From NCBI RefSeq assembly GCF_001423525.1, contig NZ_LMOI01000018.1, forward strand, positions 257,167 through 321,166: 64,000 bases of DNA, given 5' to 3'. This DNA is from Arthrobacter sp. Leaf137. GTDB taxonomy: Bacteria > Actinomycetota > Actinomycetes > Actinomycetales > Micrococcaceae. This document shows positions 43,482 through 52,215 of the stretch, piece by piece. Position 1 is the first letter of the stretch, and every line of letters begins with the position of its first letter. Under the pieces are notes generated by a model, which made no database searches, was not told the origin of the DNA, and was given only the letters and a program-made list of their open reading frames with translations. Made by a program: the position numbers and the translations under genes.

Positions 43482-45536
43482 CTACTTCGTCTTGCCTGCG
43501 TAGAAGACGGACGGCGCTGCCGGCGTCTCCATGCCCTCGCCGATGAAGAAGCTCGGGTGCGGCGGCTGGTTGTAGCCCACGGTCTCGCGCGCCACGCCGG
43601 TCCGGTACATCGGATCGTGCATCAGCGTGCGGAGCCGGACTTCGGTGGGCGAGGTGCTGGTGTAGATCCGCAGCTCGGTGCTGTCGGTGGACGGGAAGAC
43701 CAGTTCCTCGCGCCAGTCGCCCAGCAGGTCGGCCTGGAGCGACGGGTTGCCCTTGGTGTGGTTGTTGGTGCGGGCGCCAGTGGCGGTCAGCAACCGGTCG
43801 CTGGTTTCGGTCTCCCAGTTCCACTTGGAGATGGTGGGTACGCCCATGCCTGCTTCGGCGTCGAACTCATGGTCCACGATTTCACGCAACAGGTCGCCGT
43901 CCCACCAGGCCATGAAGTTGGCGGCCGGAATCTTGTCCGAGATCCGCTCGCCCTTGGCGGACATCAGGAAGCCGACGGGCGAGTTCCAGGCAGCGTCCCC
44001 GCCCACGGCCCAGCTTTCAGAGCCGGGGAACCGGGGGTCGATGTCGCCAGTGGCGCCGCGGCCGGTGTCCTTGATGGCGGGGATGCTCCACAGCACTTCG
44101 CCCGTGGCGGCATCGCGGAAGGTGGCGCCGCGGTTGCCGCTCTGGCTCATGCTCTCGTGCACCGCGAACGTTTCCAGGCCGGGCCGGGACGGGTCCAGGT
44201 CGCCGGTGTGGATGGCATCGCCGTGGCCCAGCTTGGTGTTGTACAGGGGCTTGCCGTCGTCGTCGATGGTCATGGAGCCGAAGACGAACTCGTCCTTGCC
44301 GTCCTGGTCCACGTCCGCCACGGAAAGGTTGTGGTTGCCTTGGCCCTTGTATTCGGCGCCGGCGATGTCCGAGTCGAAGGTCCAGCGCTTCACCAGCTTG
44401 CCGTCCACCAGGTCATAAGTGACCAGGACGGTGCGGGTGTAGTAGCCGCGGCTGAACATCAGGGACGGCTTTTCGCCGTCGAGGTAGGCGACGCCGGCCA
44501 GGAACCGGTCCACGCGGTTACCGTAGCCATCGCCCCAGGCCGCGACGTTGCCGCGCGGCGGGTCGTAGGGAACGGTGTCCATGATGGTGCCCGTTGCCCC
44601 GTTGAAGACCGTGAGGAATTCCGGGCCGGACAGGACGTAGCCGGCGCTGTTGCGGTAGTCCGCCGCGGCGTCGCCGATGACGGTTCCGGCGGCGTCCGTG
44701 GTGCCGTCTGCTGTCTTGAACGACACCTCGGCCTTGCCGTCGCCGTCGAAGTCGTAGGCCAGCATCTGGGTGTAGTGCGCACCGGCGCGGATGTTCTTGC
44801 CCAGGTCAATCCGCCAGAGCTTGGTGCCGTCCATCTTGTAGGCATCGACGTAGACGTTGCCCGTGAAGCCGGATTTGGAGTTGTCCTGGGCGTTGGACGG
44901 GTTCCAGAGCTGGATGATCTCGTAAGCGCCGTCGCCATCCAGGTCCGCCACCGTGGAGTCGTTGGCGCTGTAGGTGTAGGGCTTTCCGTCCTTGCTGACG
45001 CCGTCCGCCGGCTTATCCAGCTTGATGGCCAGGTAGTTCTGCGCCAGCGGGGTGAACTCGGCGCTGAGCTTGTCCTGCCCGTTGCCGTTGCCCACGGTCT
45101 TGATGACGTACTTGGACTGGGCCGTTCCATCGGGGTCAAGGAAGGTGGTGGTGTCCCGGATGGGTTCCTTCGTGATCTGCTTGCCGTCACGCAGCACCTG
45201 GAAGCCCACGCTGTCCTTGTCCAGGCCGAGCATGCGCCAGCCCAGGGTGACGCCCTGGTCCGTCAGCACGGCCACGGGGGCACGGTCCAGGTTTTCCACC
45301 TGGCGCTTGAGGGCCTGCTTTGCCGCCTGGCCCGGCGCCGAGGACTGGCCCGGCGCCGAGGACTGGCCTTGCGCGGTGGACTGGCCCTGCGCGGTGGCCT
45401 CATCGGCCTGGGCCAGCGGAACTCCCGTGAAGGCGAGCGCCGCGGCGGTGAGGGAGGCCGCTGCTGCCGCCAGGGGTGCTGCTTTCCGGGCCCTGCCGGC
45501 CCGGGATGTGGGGGAACACTGCGAGTGGTAAACCAA
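43482..45536 (-). CDS. Secreted rhamnogalacturonan lyase (PL11)
   Basis: A 684-residue exported PL11 enzyme cutting the RG-I backbone by beta-elimination. The signal peptide is 1-44 (cut near AQA-DE), then a 4x6 TAQGQS/SAPGQ linker, a short FnIII-like region (VTLGWRMLGLDKDSVGFQVLRDGK) and an eight-bladed propeller with calcium-type DxDGDG loops (ADLDGDGAYE, YDFDGDGKAE, ADVDQDGKDE), YTQML, GQGNHNLSV and NNHTKGNPSLQADLLGDWREE. TTG 45536 is chosen because AAAGGAG lies 8 bases upstream; the frame runs open to 45599 through the operator region. Two LacI-type sites lie upstream. Confidence 0.92.
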   Translation of the reverse strand: MVYHSQCSPTSRAGRARKAAPLAAAAASLTAAALAFTGVPLAQADEATAQGQSTAQGQSSAPGQSSAPGQAAKQALKRQVENLDRAPVAVLTDQGVTLGWRMLGLDKDSVGFQVLRDGKQITKEPIRDTTTFLDPDGTAQSKYVIKTVGNGNGQDKLSAEFTPLAQNYLAIKLDKPADGVSKDGKPYTYSANDSTVADLDGDGAYEIIQLWNPSNAQDNSKSGFTGNVYVDAYKMDGTKLWRIDLGKNIRAGAHYTQMLAYDFDGDGKAEVSFKTADGTTDAAGTVIGDAAADYRNSAGYVLSGPEFLTVFNGATGTIMDTVPYDPPRGNVAAWGDGYGNRVDRFLAGVAYLDGEKPSLMFSRGYYTRTVLVTYDLVDGKLVKRWTFDSDIAGAEYKGQGNHNLSVADVDQDGKDEFVFGSMTIDDDGKPLYNTKLGHGDAIHTGDLDPSRPGLETFAVHESMSQSGNRGATFRDAATGEVLWSIPAIKDTGRGATGDIDPRFPGSESWAVGGDAAWNSPVGFLMSAKGERISDKIPAANFMAWWDGDLLREIVDHEFDAEAGMGVPTISKWNWETETSDRLLTATGARTNNHTKGNPSLQADLLGDWREELVFPSTDSTELRIYTSTSPTEVRLRTLMHDPMYRTGVARETVGYNQPPHPSFFIGEGMETPAAPSVFYAGKTK
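45324..45395 (-). repeat. Four 18-base in-frame repeats in PL11 linker
   Basis: They encode TAQGQS, TAQGQS, SAPGQS and SAPGQA directly after the signal peptide. Adjacent copies are nearly identical at DNA level, so copy number may vary between strains. Confidence 0.65.
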
Positions 45537-45585
45537 AAGAACATCTCCTTTGATGCGGCGGCAGCTGAGTCTGCCGCTCAACAGT

Positions 45586-45599
45586 TTGGAACGTTTCAA
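45586..45599. promoter_or_regulatory. LacI-type operator 1 before PL11 lyase
   Basis: TTGGAACGTTTCAA, a near-perfect palindrome of the LacI/GalR consensus, 50 bases before the TTG start. Confidence 0.6.
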
Positions 45600-45652
45600 C
45601 CACGCGGAAGCGCACCGCTTCGTAAAGGTGTTCTAGGGGTCCGCGTCGGATG

Positions 45653-45664
45653 GAAAACGCTTTC
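45653..45664. promoter_or_regulatory. LacI-type operator 2 before PL11 lyase
   Basis: GAAAACGCTTTC, one base different from GAAAGCGCTTTC at 38444. The 428-base gap between the PL11 and transporter genes (45537-45965) holds these operators and the hairpin at 45857 but no credible gene. Confidence 0.6.
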
Positions 45665-45856
45665 TGCCCTTCTGGTTTATCAACGAATGACAAAGCTGGT
45701 CAAGGGTTTGACCGTTAATGGTTGGGAGAAATTGTTCCGTTACGTTCTTTCTTCCATGGTGACGGGCGCTCAGTTTGCAGCGACTTTCCCAAACGCGCGC
45801 TCCCTTCCCGGGACGAAATGCCGAACACCCGCTCACGTTTGGCGCCTTACACGGAA

Positions 45857-45903
45857 ACGCCCGCTCACCACGTAGCTCCGAAAGGAGGAAGGTGAGCGGG
45901 CGT
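45857..45903 (-). terminator. Terminator hairpin after MHS transporter
   Basis: ACGCCCGCTCACC (45857-45869) pairs with GGTGAGCGGGCGT (45891-45903), 21-base loop. A third, direct copy ACACCCGCTCAC lies just beyond (near 45826). Confidence 0.65.
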
Positions 45904-45965
45904 CTCCGCAAAATCTGCAAGGCGTCGCGGGAAGTTGCGCCAGAGACGGCCGGGCGCCGGGTGGT

Positions 45966-47282
45966 TTACCGGATGCCGCGGAGTTTCACACCGGCAGCGA
46001 GGGCAACAAGGCTGATGATGGCCACCACGGCCAGGTAGTAGCCCGGCGCCACCGCCTGCCCCGTCTGCTGCACCAGGAACGCGGCAATCATGGGCGTGAA
46101 TCCGCCGAAGGCCACCACGGCCGTGTTGTAGCTGAAGGACAATCCTGTTGCGCGGGTCCTGACGTCGAAGGAATCCGACATGACGGAGGGCAGCGCACCG
46201 AAGTAGGCAGCCTTGAGCAGGCCAAGGATGGTCATCACCAGAGCCAGCACCAGGAAGGACTTCGCGCTGATGACCCATATGAAGAGAGGTACGACGGCGA
46301 GCAGCAGGACCACCACGGTGGGCACCATGATGTTGAGCCTGCCGTACTTGTCCGAAAGGTGCCCCACCACCGGTGTTCCGAAGGTCAGGATGACGCCGGT
46401 AATGATCAGCGAGGTGAACGAGATGCCGGGCTCGAGCCCCAGTTCCTTGATGGCGAAGGTGGGCATGTACTGCAGGATGAAGTTCAGTGCCGTGGATACC
46501 GCCAGCGCGCCTCCGGCCAGCAGCATTCCTGTCTTCTGCGTGGCGAAAACGTCCCGGATGGGGGAATGCTTCTCCTCCGCAGCGCCCCGCTGGACGGGCA
46601 CTTCCTTCATCTCCCGGCGGATGAGGAACCCGGCCGGTCCCACCAGCAGTCCGAAGAGGAAGGGGATCCGCCAGCCCCACTCGGTCATCTGTGCATCCGT
46701 CAGGACGGTGGTCAGTACGGCCACGAAGATCGCGGCGATCAGGCTTCCCAACCCCTGGCTGGCGAACTGGAAGCTGCCCAGGAAGCCTTTGCGCTTTCCG
46801 TTCTGGGCGATGAGGTAAGCGGTGGCGGCGCCGAACTCTCCACCGGCGGAGAAGCCCTGGATCAGCCGCGCCAGGACGATGCCGATGGGGGCCAGGATCC
46901 CGATGCTGCCGTAGTTCGGCATGAAGGCCAGCAACGCGGTGCCCAGGACCATCAGCCGGATGGTGACAGTCAGGCCTTTCTTCAGCCCATGGCGGTCAGC
47001 GAACGAGCCCAGCACCAGTCCGCCCAATGGACGGATGAGGTAAGAGACGCCGAACACGGCAAAAGCCTGGATGAGTTCGACTCCGGGATCGCTGCTGGGG
47101 AAGAAGTTCCGGCCAATGTAGATGGCCAGCAGGGCGTAGATGGCAATGTCGAACCATTCGAGGGCGTTGCCGATAGTGGCGGCAACAATCCCGCGGGTGG
47201 CCGCCCTGGAATCGGGCGCCGCACCCGGCGCATCGGCGGCGGCGAGGGCCGTGGGCTGGTTCTTCTGCTGGGGAATGGTCAT
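45966..47282 (-). CDS. MFS transporter, metabolite:H+ symporter (MHS) family
   Basis: 438 residues, about 12 helices. TIGNALEWFDIAIYALLAIYIGRNFFP, the loop 2-3 motif GSFADRHGLKKGLTVT and RLIQGFSAGGEFGAATAYL are typical of the MHS group (ProP, KgtP, dicarboxylate and dipeptide-like solutes). ATG 47282 has GGAG 7 bases upstream; longer frames are shadows. It follows the M20 hydrolase by 14 bases on the same strand, so uptake of the hydrolase substrate (an acylated amino acid or dipeptide) is inferred. Confidence 0.9.
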   Translation of the reverse strand: MTIPQQKNQPTALAAADAPGAAPDSRAATRGIVAATIGNALEWFDIAIYALLAIYIGRNFFPSSDPGVELIQAFAVFGVSYLIRPLGGLVLGSFADRHGLKKGLTVTIRLMVLGTALLAFMPNYGSIGILAPIGIVLARLIQGFSAGGEFGAATAYLIAQNGKRKGFLGSFQFASQGLGSLIAAIFVAVLTTVLTDAQMTEWGWRIPFLFGLLVGPAGFLIRREMKEVPVQRGAAEEKHSPIRDVFATQKTGMLLAGGALAVSTALNFILQYMPTFAIKELGLEPGISFTSLIITGVILTFGTPVVGHLSDKYGRLNIMVPTVVVLLLAVVPLFIWVISAKSFLVLALVMTILGLLKAAYFGALPSVMSDSFDVRTRATGLSFSYNTAVVAFGGFTPMIAAFLVQQTGQAVAPGYYLAVVAIISLVALAAGVKLRGIR

Positions 47283-47296
47283 GGAAACTCCAGGTT

Positions 47297-48727
47297 TCAG
47301 GATACGGAGCTGACGGTCAGGGAGTGCTGGTCCGCGCCGGCGGACGCGGGGCTGTGTGAATTGGCGAGGTCGAAGAACAGGCCGCTGGCGATCTGCAGTC
47401 CTTCCCGGGCCACGTCCACCAAAAGGTGTTCGTCCGGGGCATGCTGCTGGCACCCCGGGTGGGAGTGCGGGATCCAGAGGGTGGGGAGGTCAAGGACATC
47501 AGCGAAGACGTAGCTGGGCAGGGAGCCGCCGATGTTGGGCAGGACGGTGGCCTCACGGCCGGTGCTAGCGGTCAGCGAGTTCGCGGCCCAGGCAACCCAG
47601 GGATTGTCCGGATCGATGCGGCTGGCGGCGAACGAGGTGCCCATGCGTAGCTCCACCATGGTGAAGCCCGCGGAGTCCAGGTGTCTGCGGATGGCCGCTT
47701 CAAGGTTGGCCACGTCTGTGCCGGGCACGAACCGCAACTGCAGCGCGGCCCGGGCGGTCCCGGGAATGGCATTGACGGGCTTGTCCGGGTTGCCCGCTCC
47801 CAGCGCCAGAACTTCGAGGGTGTTCCAGGCGTAGAGGCGCTCGGCCGGGCTGAGGGTCCGGTCTCCCCAGGCAGGGTCTGCTTGGGGATCACCTGGATTC
47901 GGCACCAGGTCCAGTACGTCCAGCGCAGCGGTGACGGAGTCCGGGATAGCGGCCGGGAGCAGTTCGGGCAGCTGAATGGTTCCGTGCCCGTCCACCAGGG
48001 ACCCGACGGCGGCCGCCACCGTGGTGGCCGGGTTCCGCAGGAGCCCGCCCCAGTTTCCTGAGTGGTACGAGCCGGCACGGAGGTCTGCAATCAGTTCGAA
48101 GCTGACGCCGCCGCGTGCGCCCAGGAACACCGTGGGGCTCCCGGCGGCGAAGCGGGGGCCGTCGGAGCCGATAAAGACGTCGGCCCGGAGCAGGTCTTGG
48201 TGTTCGGCGGCAAAATCGGCGAGGTCCGGGGAGCCGATCTCCTCTGCCCCCTCCAAGAGGAACACGAGGTTGAAGCCGAGGCGGCCCCGCTGCTCAAGCA
48301 GCAGCCGGAGCGACACGATGTTGATCCAGTGCTGGCCTTTGTTGTCGGCGGCGCCGCGGCCGTACCAGCGGTCGCCGTCGTCGCTGAGCGTCCAGGGGCT
48401 GCGGCCGGCGCTCCATTCCCCGGCCTGGCCGTCGGTGACGTCGGCGTGTCCATAGCAAAGAACGGTGGGCAGCTCAGGATCCTCGTGCCGGGTGGCCACC
48501 AGGAAGGAGTTGGCGCCACCCCGCCAGGAGTCGAACCGGTCCACCACGCAGCCCATCGCCAAAAAAGCCGGACCGATGACGTCATCAAGGTATGACTTCA
48601 GCGCAACGCGTCCCTGCGGACTGAAACTCTCCGAGGGGTAGGAGACCAGCCGGGCCAGATCCTCCCGGAAGCGGCCGGAGTCTACAAATTCAGCTGCTGC
48701 GGCCAAAAGTTCCCTGCGTTCCTGCAT
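47297..48727 (-). CDS. M20-family metallopeptidase
   Basis: A 476-residue di-zinc amidohydrolase. Metal motifs: CYGHADVTDGQ (His, Asp), YGRGAADNKGQ (bridging Asp), LEGAEEIGS (catalytic Glu-Glu) and the C-terminal HSHPGCQQHAPDEH. The lid domain (about 200-370) is present. Probably a cytoplasmic dipeptidase or N-acyl-amino-acid hydrolase. ATG 48727 is chosen over 48736 because AAAGGA overlaps the latter. Operon with the MHS transporter; divergent LysR regulator. Confidence 0.9.
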   Translation of the reverse strand: MQERRELLAAAAEFVDSGRFREDLARLVSYPSESFSPQGRVALKSYLDDVIGPAFLAMGCVVDRFDSWRGGANSFLVATRHEDPELPTVLCYGHADVTDGQAGEWSAGRSPWTLSDDGDRWYGRGAADNKGQHWINIVSLRLLLEQRGRLGFNLVFLLEGAEEIGSPDLADFAAEHQDLLRADVFIGSDGPRFAAGSPTVFLGARGGVSFELIADLRAGSYHSGNWGGLLRNPATTVAAAVGSLVDGHGTIQLPELLPAAIPDSVTAALDVLDLVPNPGDPQADPAWGDRTLSPAERLYAWNTLEVLALGAGNPDKPVNAIPGTARAALQLRFVPGTDVANLEAAIRRHLDSAGFTMVELRMGTSFAASRIDPDNPWVAWAANSLTASTGREATVLPNIGGSLPSYVFADVLDLPTLWIPHSHPGCQQHAPDEHLLVDVAREGLQIASGLFFDLANSHSPASAGADQHSLTVSSVS

Positions 48728-48792
48728 TCCGTACATCCTTTGCTCTTATGGCGTGAGTCCCAAGTTAGGTGTCCCGGGCGCAAACAACCAGT

Positions 48793-48806
48793 ATCGTTTT
48801 GTCGAT
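48793..48806. promoter_or_regulatory. Candidate LysR operator
   Basis: ATCGTTTTGTCGAT has ATCG/CGAT arms and sits midway in the divergent gap between the M20 gene and the LysR gene, the usual place for a LysR recognition site. Confidence 0.4.
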
Positions 48807-48848
48807 GAGCGTTGACTTACATGCAAACCTCAGGGTCGGGCCGCGGAC

Positions 48849-49751
48849 ATGAACATGCTGACTCCGGCACTGCTGTACTTCGACGCCGTGGCGCAGGAGG
48901 GCACCCTCACCGAGGCCGCAACAAAGCTGCACGTGTCCGCATCCGCCATCAGCCGCCAGATCAACAAGCTCGAAACCTCGCTCGGCATGCCGCTGTTCCA
49001 CAGGCATGCCCGGGGTGTGGAACTGACCGAGGCGGGCAGGCTCCTGCTGGCTTACGTGCGGCGGGCAGAGGCGGAAGGTGCCGCCGTCCGGGAGGAACTG
49101 CTGGTCTCCATGCAGCGGAAGACGAGGACCCTGCGGGTGGCCTGCGCCGAGGGCTTCGCCAGGGTGTGGGTCCCCTCGGCGATCGCCGGCCTCAGCCGCC
49201 AGCATGACGACGTCGAATTCCACCTCGACGTAGTCTCCTCCTCTGAAGGGACCCGCCGGGTGGCGGAGGGCGAGGCCGACGTCGCCGTGGTGTTCTCGCT
49301 GGGCCCGCAGTCGAAGGTGACGGTGGAACATTCCACGCCAACGCCTGTGGCCTTCGCGCTGGTGTCCCCGGACCACCCGCTCGCCGCGGAACAGACCACC
49401 ACCCTGAAGGACCTGTGCCGCTACAAGCTGGCGGTCACGGCACCCGGTTCAAGCCAGCGGGAACTGTTCGACCTCGCCATGCAGATCGAGGGCCTCACCC
49501 CATCCATCACGTTGCAGTCCGACCACATCAACCCGGTGATCCAGTTCGCCCGTTCCGGCGTCGGCGTTTCTCTGGTGGGCGGCCTGTCCCTGGACCGGCG
49601 GGACCGCGAGGAACTGGTGACGGTTCATCTGGACCATCCGGTGTTGCGGCAGCGTCACGGGCAGATCCAGACCATGACCGGCCGCACCCAGCCCGCCATC
49701 CTCACCGCATTCGTGGATGCGCTCATCGACGCTTTGGAACTGCTCGCCTGA
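48849..49751 (+). CDS. LysR-family transcriptional regulator
   Basis: 300 residues: an N-terminal HTH (LLYFDAVAQEGTLTEAATKLHVSASAISRQINKLETSLGMPLF) and a periplasmic-binding-like effector domain (about 90-295). Divergent from the M20/MHS operon, which it most likely activates in response to the transported compound. ATG 48849. Confidence 0.93.
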   Translation: MNMLTPALLYFDAVAQEGTLTEAATKLHVSASAISRQINKLETSLGMPLFHRHARGVELTEAGRLLLAYVRRAEAEGAAVREELLVSMQRKTRTLRVACAEGFARVWVPSAIAGLSRQHDDVEFHLDVVSSSEGTRRVAEGEADVAVVFSLGPQSKVTVEHSTPTPVAFALVSPDHPLAAEQTTTLKDLCRYKLAVTAPGSSQRELFDLAMQIEGLTPSITLQSDHINPVIQFARSGVGVSLVGGLSLDRRDREELVTVHLDHPVLRQRHGQIQTMTGRTQPAILTAFVDALIDALELLA

Positions 49752-49784
49752 CCACTGGAGCACGTGAGCGCGCGGCGCAGGGGG

Positions 49785-50258
49785 CTACTTGGAATGGGCC
49801 ACCGCTTCGAGGAGCGGCAGTGTCCGGGTGGGCATGACCTCCACCAGGGACATCGCCGTGCTGGTGCGTACGACGCCGGCGATCGCCAGCATCGCGTTGG
49901 TTACCCGGTGCAGGTCGGCCGGGTCCTTCGCCGCCACTTTCGCAAGCAGGTCCGCGTCGCCGGTGGTGGCGTGCATTTCGATGATTTCCGGAACGGCCTG
50001 CAGCGCCGCCGTGGCTTCGTCGCTGGCGGACTGGCTGATGGAGATCGAAATGAAAGCGATCAGCGGCAACCCCAGGGCTTCGGTGCGGACCCGCTGGCTG
50101 AATGGCGCCAGGCTGCCATCGTTCACCAGCCGCCGCAGCCGGGCATGCACGGTGTTGCGGGCCACGCCCAGCGACCTCGAGAGCGAAAGGACTGTGGCCT
50201 GCGGGTCCCGGTCGAGTGTGAGGAGGATCTCTGCGTCAAGGGCATCAATGCGGTGCAT
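49785..50258 (-). CDS. Lrp/AsnC-family transcriptional regulator
   Basis: About 157 residues: an HTH (MHRIDALDAEILLTLDRDPQATVLSLSRSLGVARNTVHARLRRL) and the RAM effector domain (LIAFISISIS ... EIIEMHATTGDADLLAKVAA). The start is uncertain; ATG 50258 gives the family N-terminus, with 50267 and 50288 also in frame. Divergent from the aminotransferase gene, an arrangement suggesting amino-acid-responsive control of it. Confidence 0.9.
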   Translation of the reverse strand: MHRIDALDAEILLTLDRDPQATVLSLSRSLGVARNTVHARLRRLVNDGSLAPFSQRVRTEALGLPLIAFISISISQSASDEATAALQAVPEIIEMHATTGDADLLAKVAAKDPADLHRVTNAMLAIAGVVRTSTAMSLVEVMPTRTLPLLEAVAHSK

Positions 50259-50358
50259 AGTGAGCATTTTGCCACTCATGGGCACCATTGCATCAGGATC
50301 TGTCCTGCCGGAACCGGCTGTGTTGCGCAGACGCCCCTATTTGTCCCACGATGCTGGC

Positions 50359-51453
50359 ATGACCAGCACCCTTCCCGAAGCGGCCGCTCCCGCCCTCCGC
50401 GCCGCCGTCGCACAGCTTCCCGCGTACGTTGCCGGCAAGAGCGCCGAGTCCGAACTGACCGCGGCCCTGGCCTCCAACGAGAGCCACTTCGCTCCCCTGC
50501 CCTCGGTGGTCGATGTGGTGGCCGCCGAGGCCTCCCTGATGCACCGGTACCCGAACATGGGCGTGGTGGACGCTCGCGAGGCGATCGCCCGGCACGTGGG
50601 CGTCACCGCAGATGAAATCGCCGCGGGTCCGGGCAGCTCCGGCGTGCTGCAGCAGATCATTTCCGCCGTGTGCGATGCCGGCGATGAAGTGGTCTTCGCG
50701 TGGCGTTCCTTCGAGGCCTACCCCATCCTGGTCACGGTGGCGGGCGCCAGGCCGGTGCCCGTTCCGCTGCTGGACACCGAGCACCACAACCTCTCCGCCA
50801 TGGCCGCGGCCATCACGGACCGCACCCGCCTGGTACTCCTCTGCTCGCCCAACAACCCCACCGGCGTGTCCATCGAAGCGGACGCACTGGAGGAGTTCCT
50901 GCAGGCAGTCCCGCCGCACGTCCTGGTGGTGCTGGACGAGGCGTATGTCGAATACCAGCGCGGCTCCGGCCTGGATTCGCTGGCCTTCTACCGCCGGTAC
51001 CCCAACCTCTGCATCCTGCGCACCTTTTCCAAGGCCTACGGGCTGGCGGGGCTGCGGATTGGCTATGCCATTGCCCGCCCGTCGATAGCGGACGGCCTGC
51101 GGCGCACCGCCATTCCGTTCGGCGTGAACCGGATGGCCCAGGCCGCGGCCATCGCTTCGCTGGCAGCCACCGACGAGCTCGCCGCCCGCACCGACGCCGT
51201 GGCGGAGGAACGCACCCGCGTGATCGGGACCCTGCGGGAATCCGGTTGGGACGTCCCGGACAGCCAGGCCAATTTCTACTGGCTCCGCGCCTCTGACGAA
51301 CTGCGCGGGCAACTCCTGGACGCGTTGTCCTCGGCCGACATCCTGGCCCGCGGCTATGCCGGTGACGGTGTGCGGATCAGCCTGGCGGACCGGGCAACGA
51401 ACGATCGCGTGCTCGCTGTCCTCGCCCACCGGGAACGGTTCGCCGCCCAGTGA
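50359..51453 (+). CDS. Histidinol-phosphate/aromatic aminotransferase-like PLP enzyme
   Basis: A 364-residue fold-type I aminotransferase of the HisC/PatA group. SNESHFAPLPSV and LMHRYPNMG open it, CSPNNPTG binds the substrate carboxylate/PLP, LDEAYVEY holds the PLP Asp, RTFSKAYGLAGLRIGYA the Schiff-base Lys and YAGDGVRISLA the Arg. It is not within a his operon, and the divergent AsnC regulator argues for a phenylalanine/aromatic aminotransferase as much as for HisC. ATG 50359; 4-base overlap with the next gene. Confidence 0.88.
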   Translation: MTSTLPEAAAPALRAAVAQLPAYVAGKSAESELTAALASNESHFAPLPSVVDVVAAEASLMHRYPNMGVVDAREAIARHVGVTADEIAAGPGSSGVLQQIISAVCDAGDEVVFAWRSFEAYPILVTVAGARPVPVPLLDTEHHNLSAMAAAITDRTRLVLLCSPNNPTGVSIEADALEEFLQAVPPHVLVVLDEAYVEYQRGSGLDSLAFYRRYPNLCILRTFSKAYGLAGLRIGYAIARPSIADGLRRTAIPFGVNRMAQAAAIASLAATDELAARTDAVAEERTRVIGTLRESGWDVPDSQANFYWLRASDELRGQLLDALSSADILARGYAGDGVRISLADRATNDRVLAVLAHRERFAAQ

Positions 51454-52145
51454 CCACCTCAGCACTTCGCACCCCGGCCCCGGCCCCGGCCCCGGCTGAC
51501 GGAACGCCCGGGCAAGGCGGGACGACGGCGGGACCCGCCGTGCCGCCGTCGGCCGCCCGCCATTCAGTGGTGGAGGACGTCCTGGGCATCCTGACGGGCA
51601 CGTTCGCGGCGTCGCTGGGCCTGTTCCTGCTCAAGTCCAGCGAGGCGGTGACCGGCGGCACCGCGGGGCTGGCCCTGCTGCTCAGCTACACCGTTCCGTT
51701 GCCGTTCGGAGTTATTTTCACGGCGGTCAACCTGCCGTTCTTCGGCCTCGCCATCTGGAAGAAGGGTTGGAATTTCGCCCTGCGCACCGGGGCCGCCATC
51801 GCGCTGGTCTCGGTGATGGCCAGCCTGCACCCGTGGGCCTTCGGGTCCCTGGAGCTGGACCCCGCCTACGGCGTTGCAGCCGGGAACCTCCTGGCCGGCG
51901 TGGGACTGCTGATCCTGTTCCGCCACAAGTCCAGCCTGGGCGGCTTCAACATCCTGGCGCTGCTGCTGCAGGACAAGCTGAAATGGCGGGCCGGGTATGT
52001 GCAGATGGTGCTGGACGTGGCCATCGTGCTGGCAGCCCTTGCCCTGGTGTCCCCGCTGATGGTGCTTCTCTCCGCAGCCGGCGCCACCCTGCTGAACCTC
52101 ATCCTGGCGCTGAACCACCGGCCGGGGCGCTACCTGGGAAAGTAG
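51450..52145 (+). CDS. YitT-family membrane protein
   Basis: 231 residues, a polar Pro/Ala-rich N-terminus (1-38) and about five or six helices. LGILTGTFAASLGLFLLKSSEAVTGGTAGLALLLSY and VPLPFGVIFTAVNLPFF, then GGFNILALLLQDKL, are the YitT/YczE-like pattern. Function unknown. Translationally coupled to the aminotransferase, which suggests an amino-acid-related transport role. Confidence 0.82.
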   Translation: MTTSALRTPAPAPAPADGTPGQGGTTAGPAVPPSAARHSVVEDVLGILTGTFAASLGLFLLKSSEAVTGGTAGLALLLSYTVPLPFGVIFTAVNLPFFGLAIWKKGWNFALRTGAAIALVSVMASLHPWAFGSLELDPAYGVAAGNLLAGVGLLILFRHKSSLGGFNILALLLQDKLKWRAGYVQMVLDVAIVLAALALVSPLMVLLSAAGATLLNLILALNHRPGRYLGK

Positions 52146-52215
52146 CTGCTTCGCCGCCGTTTTATTCCCGAAGTTTGCCTGAAATAACTTGATGGAAGCC
52201 GCTGTTGCCGCCACT

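Noticed and set aside
45324..45395. Possible CRISPR or mobile repeat in the PL11 5' region
   Set aside because: The repeats are 18 bases, contiguous and in frame, encoding a protein linker; there are no spacers.
43410..45875. 821-codon open frame on the plus strand opposite the PL11 lyase
   Set aside because: Antisense shadow of the lyase; it also runs through a strong terminator and the operator region.
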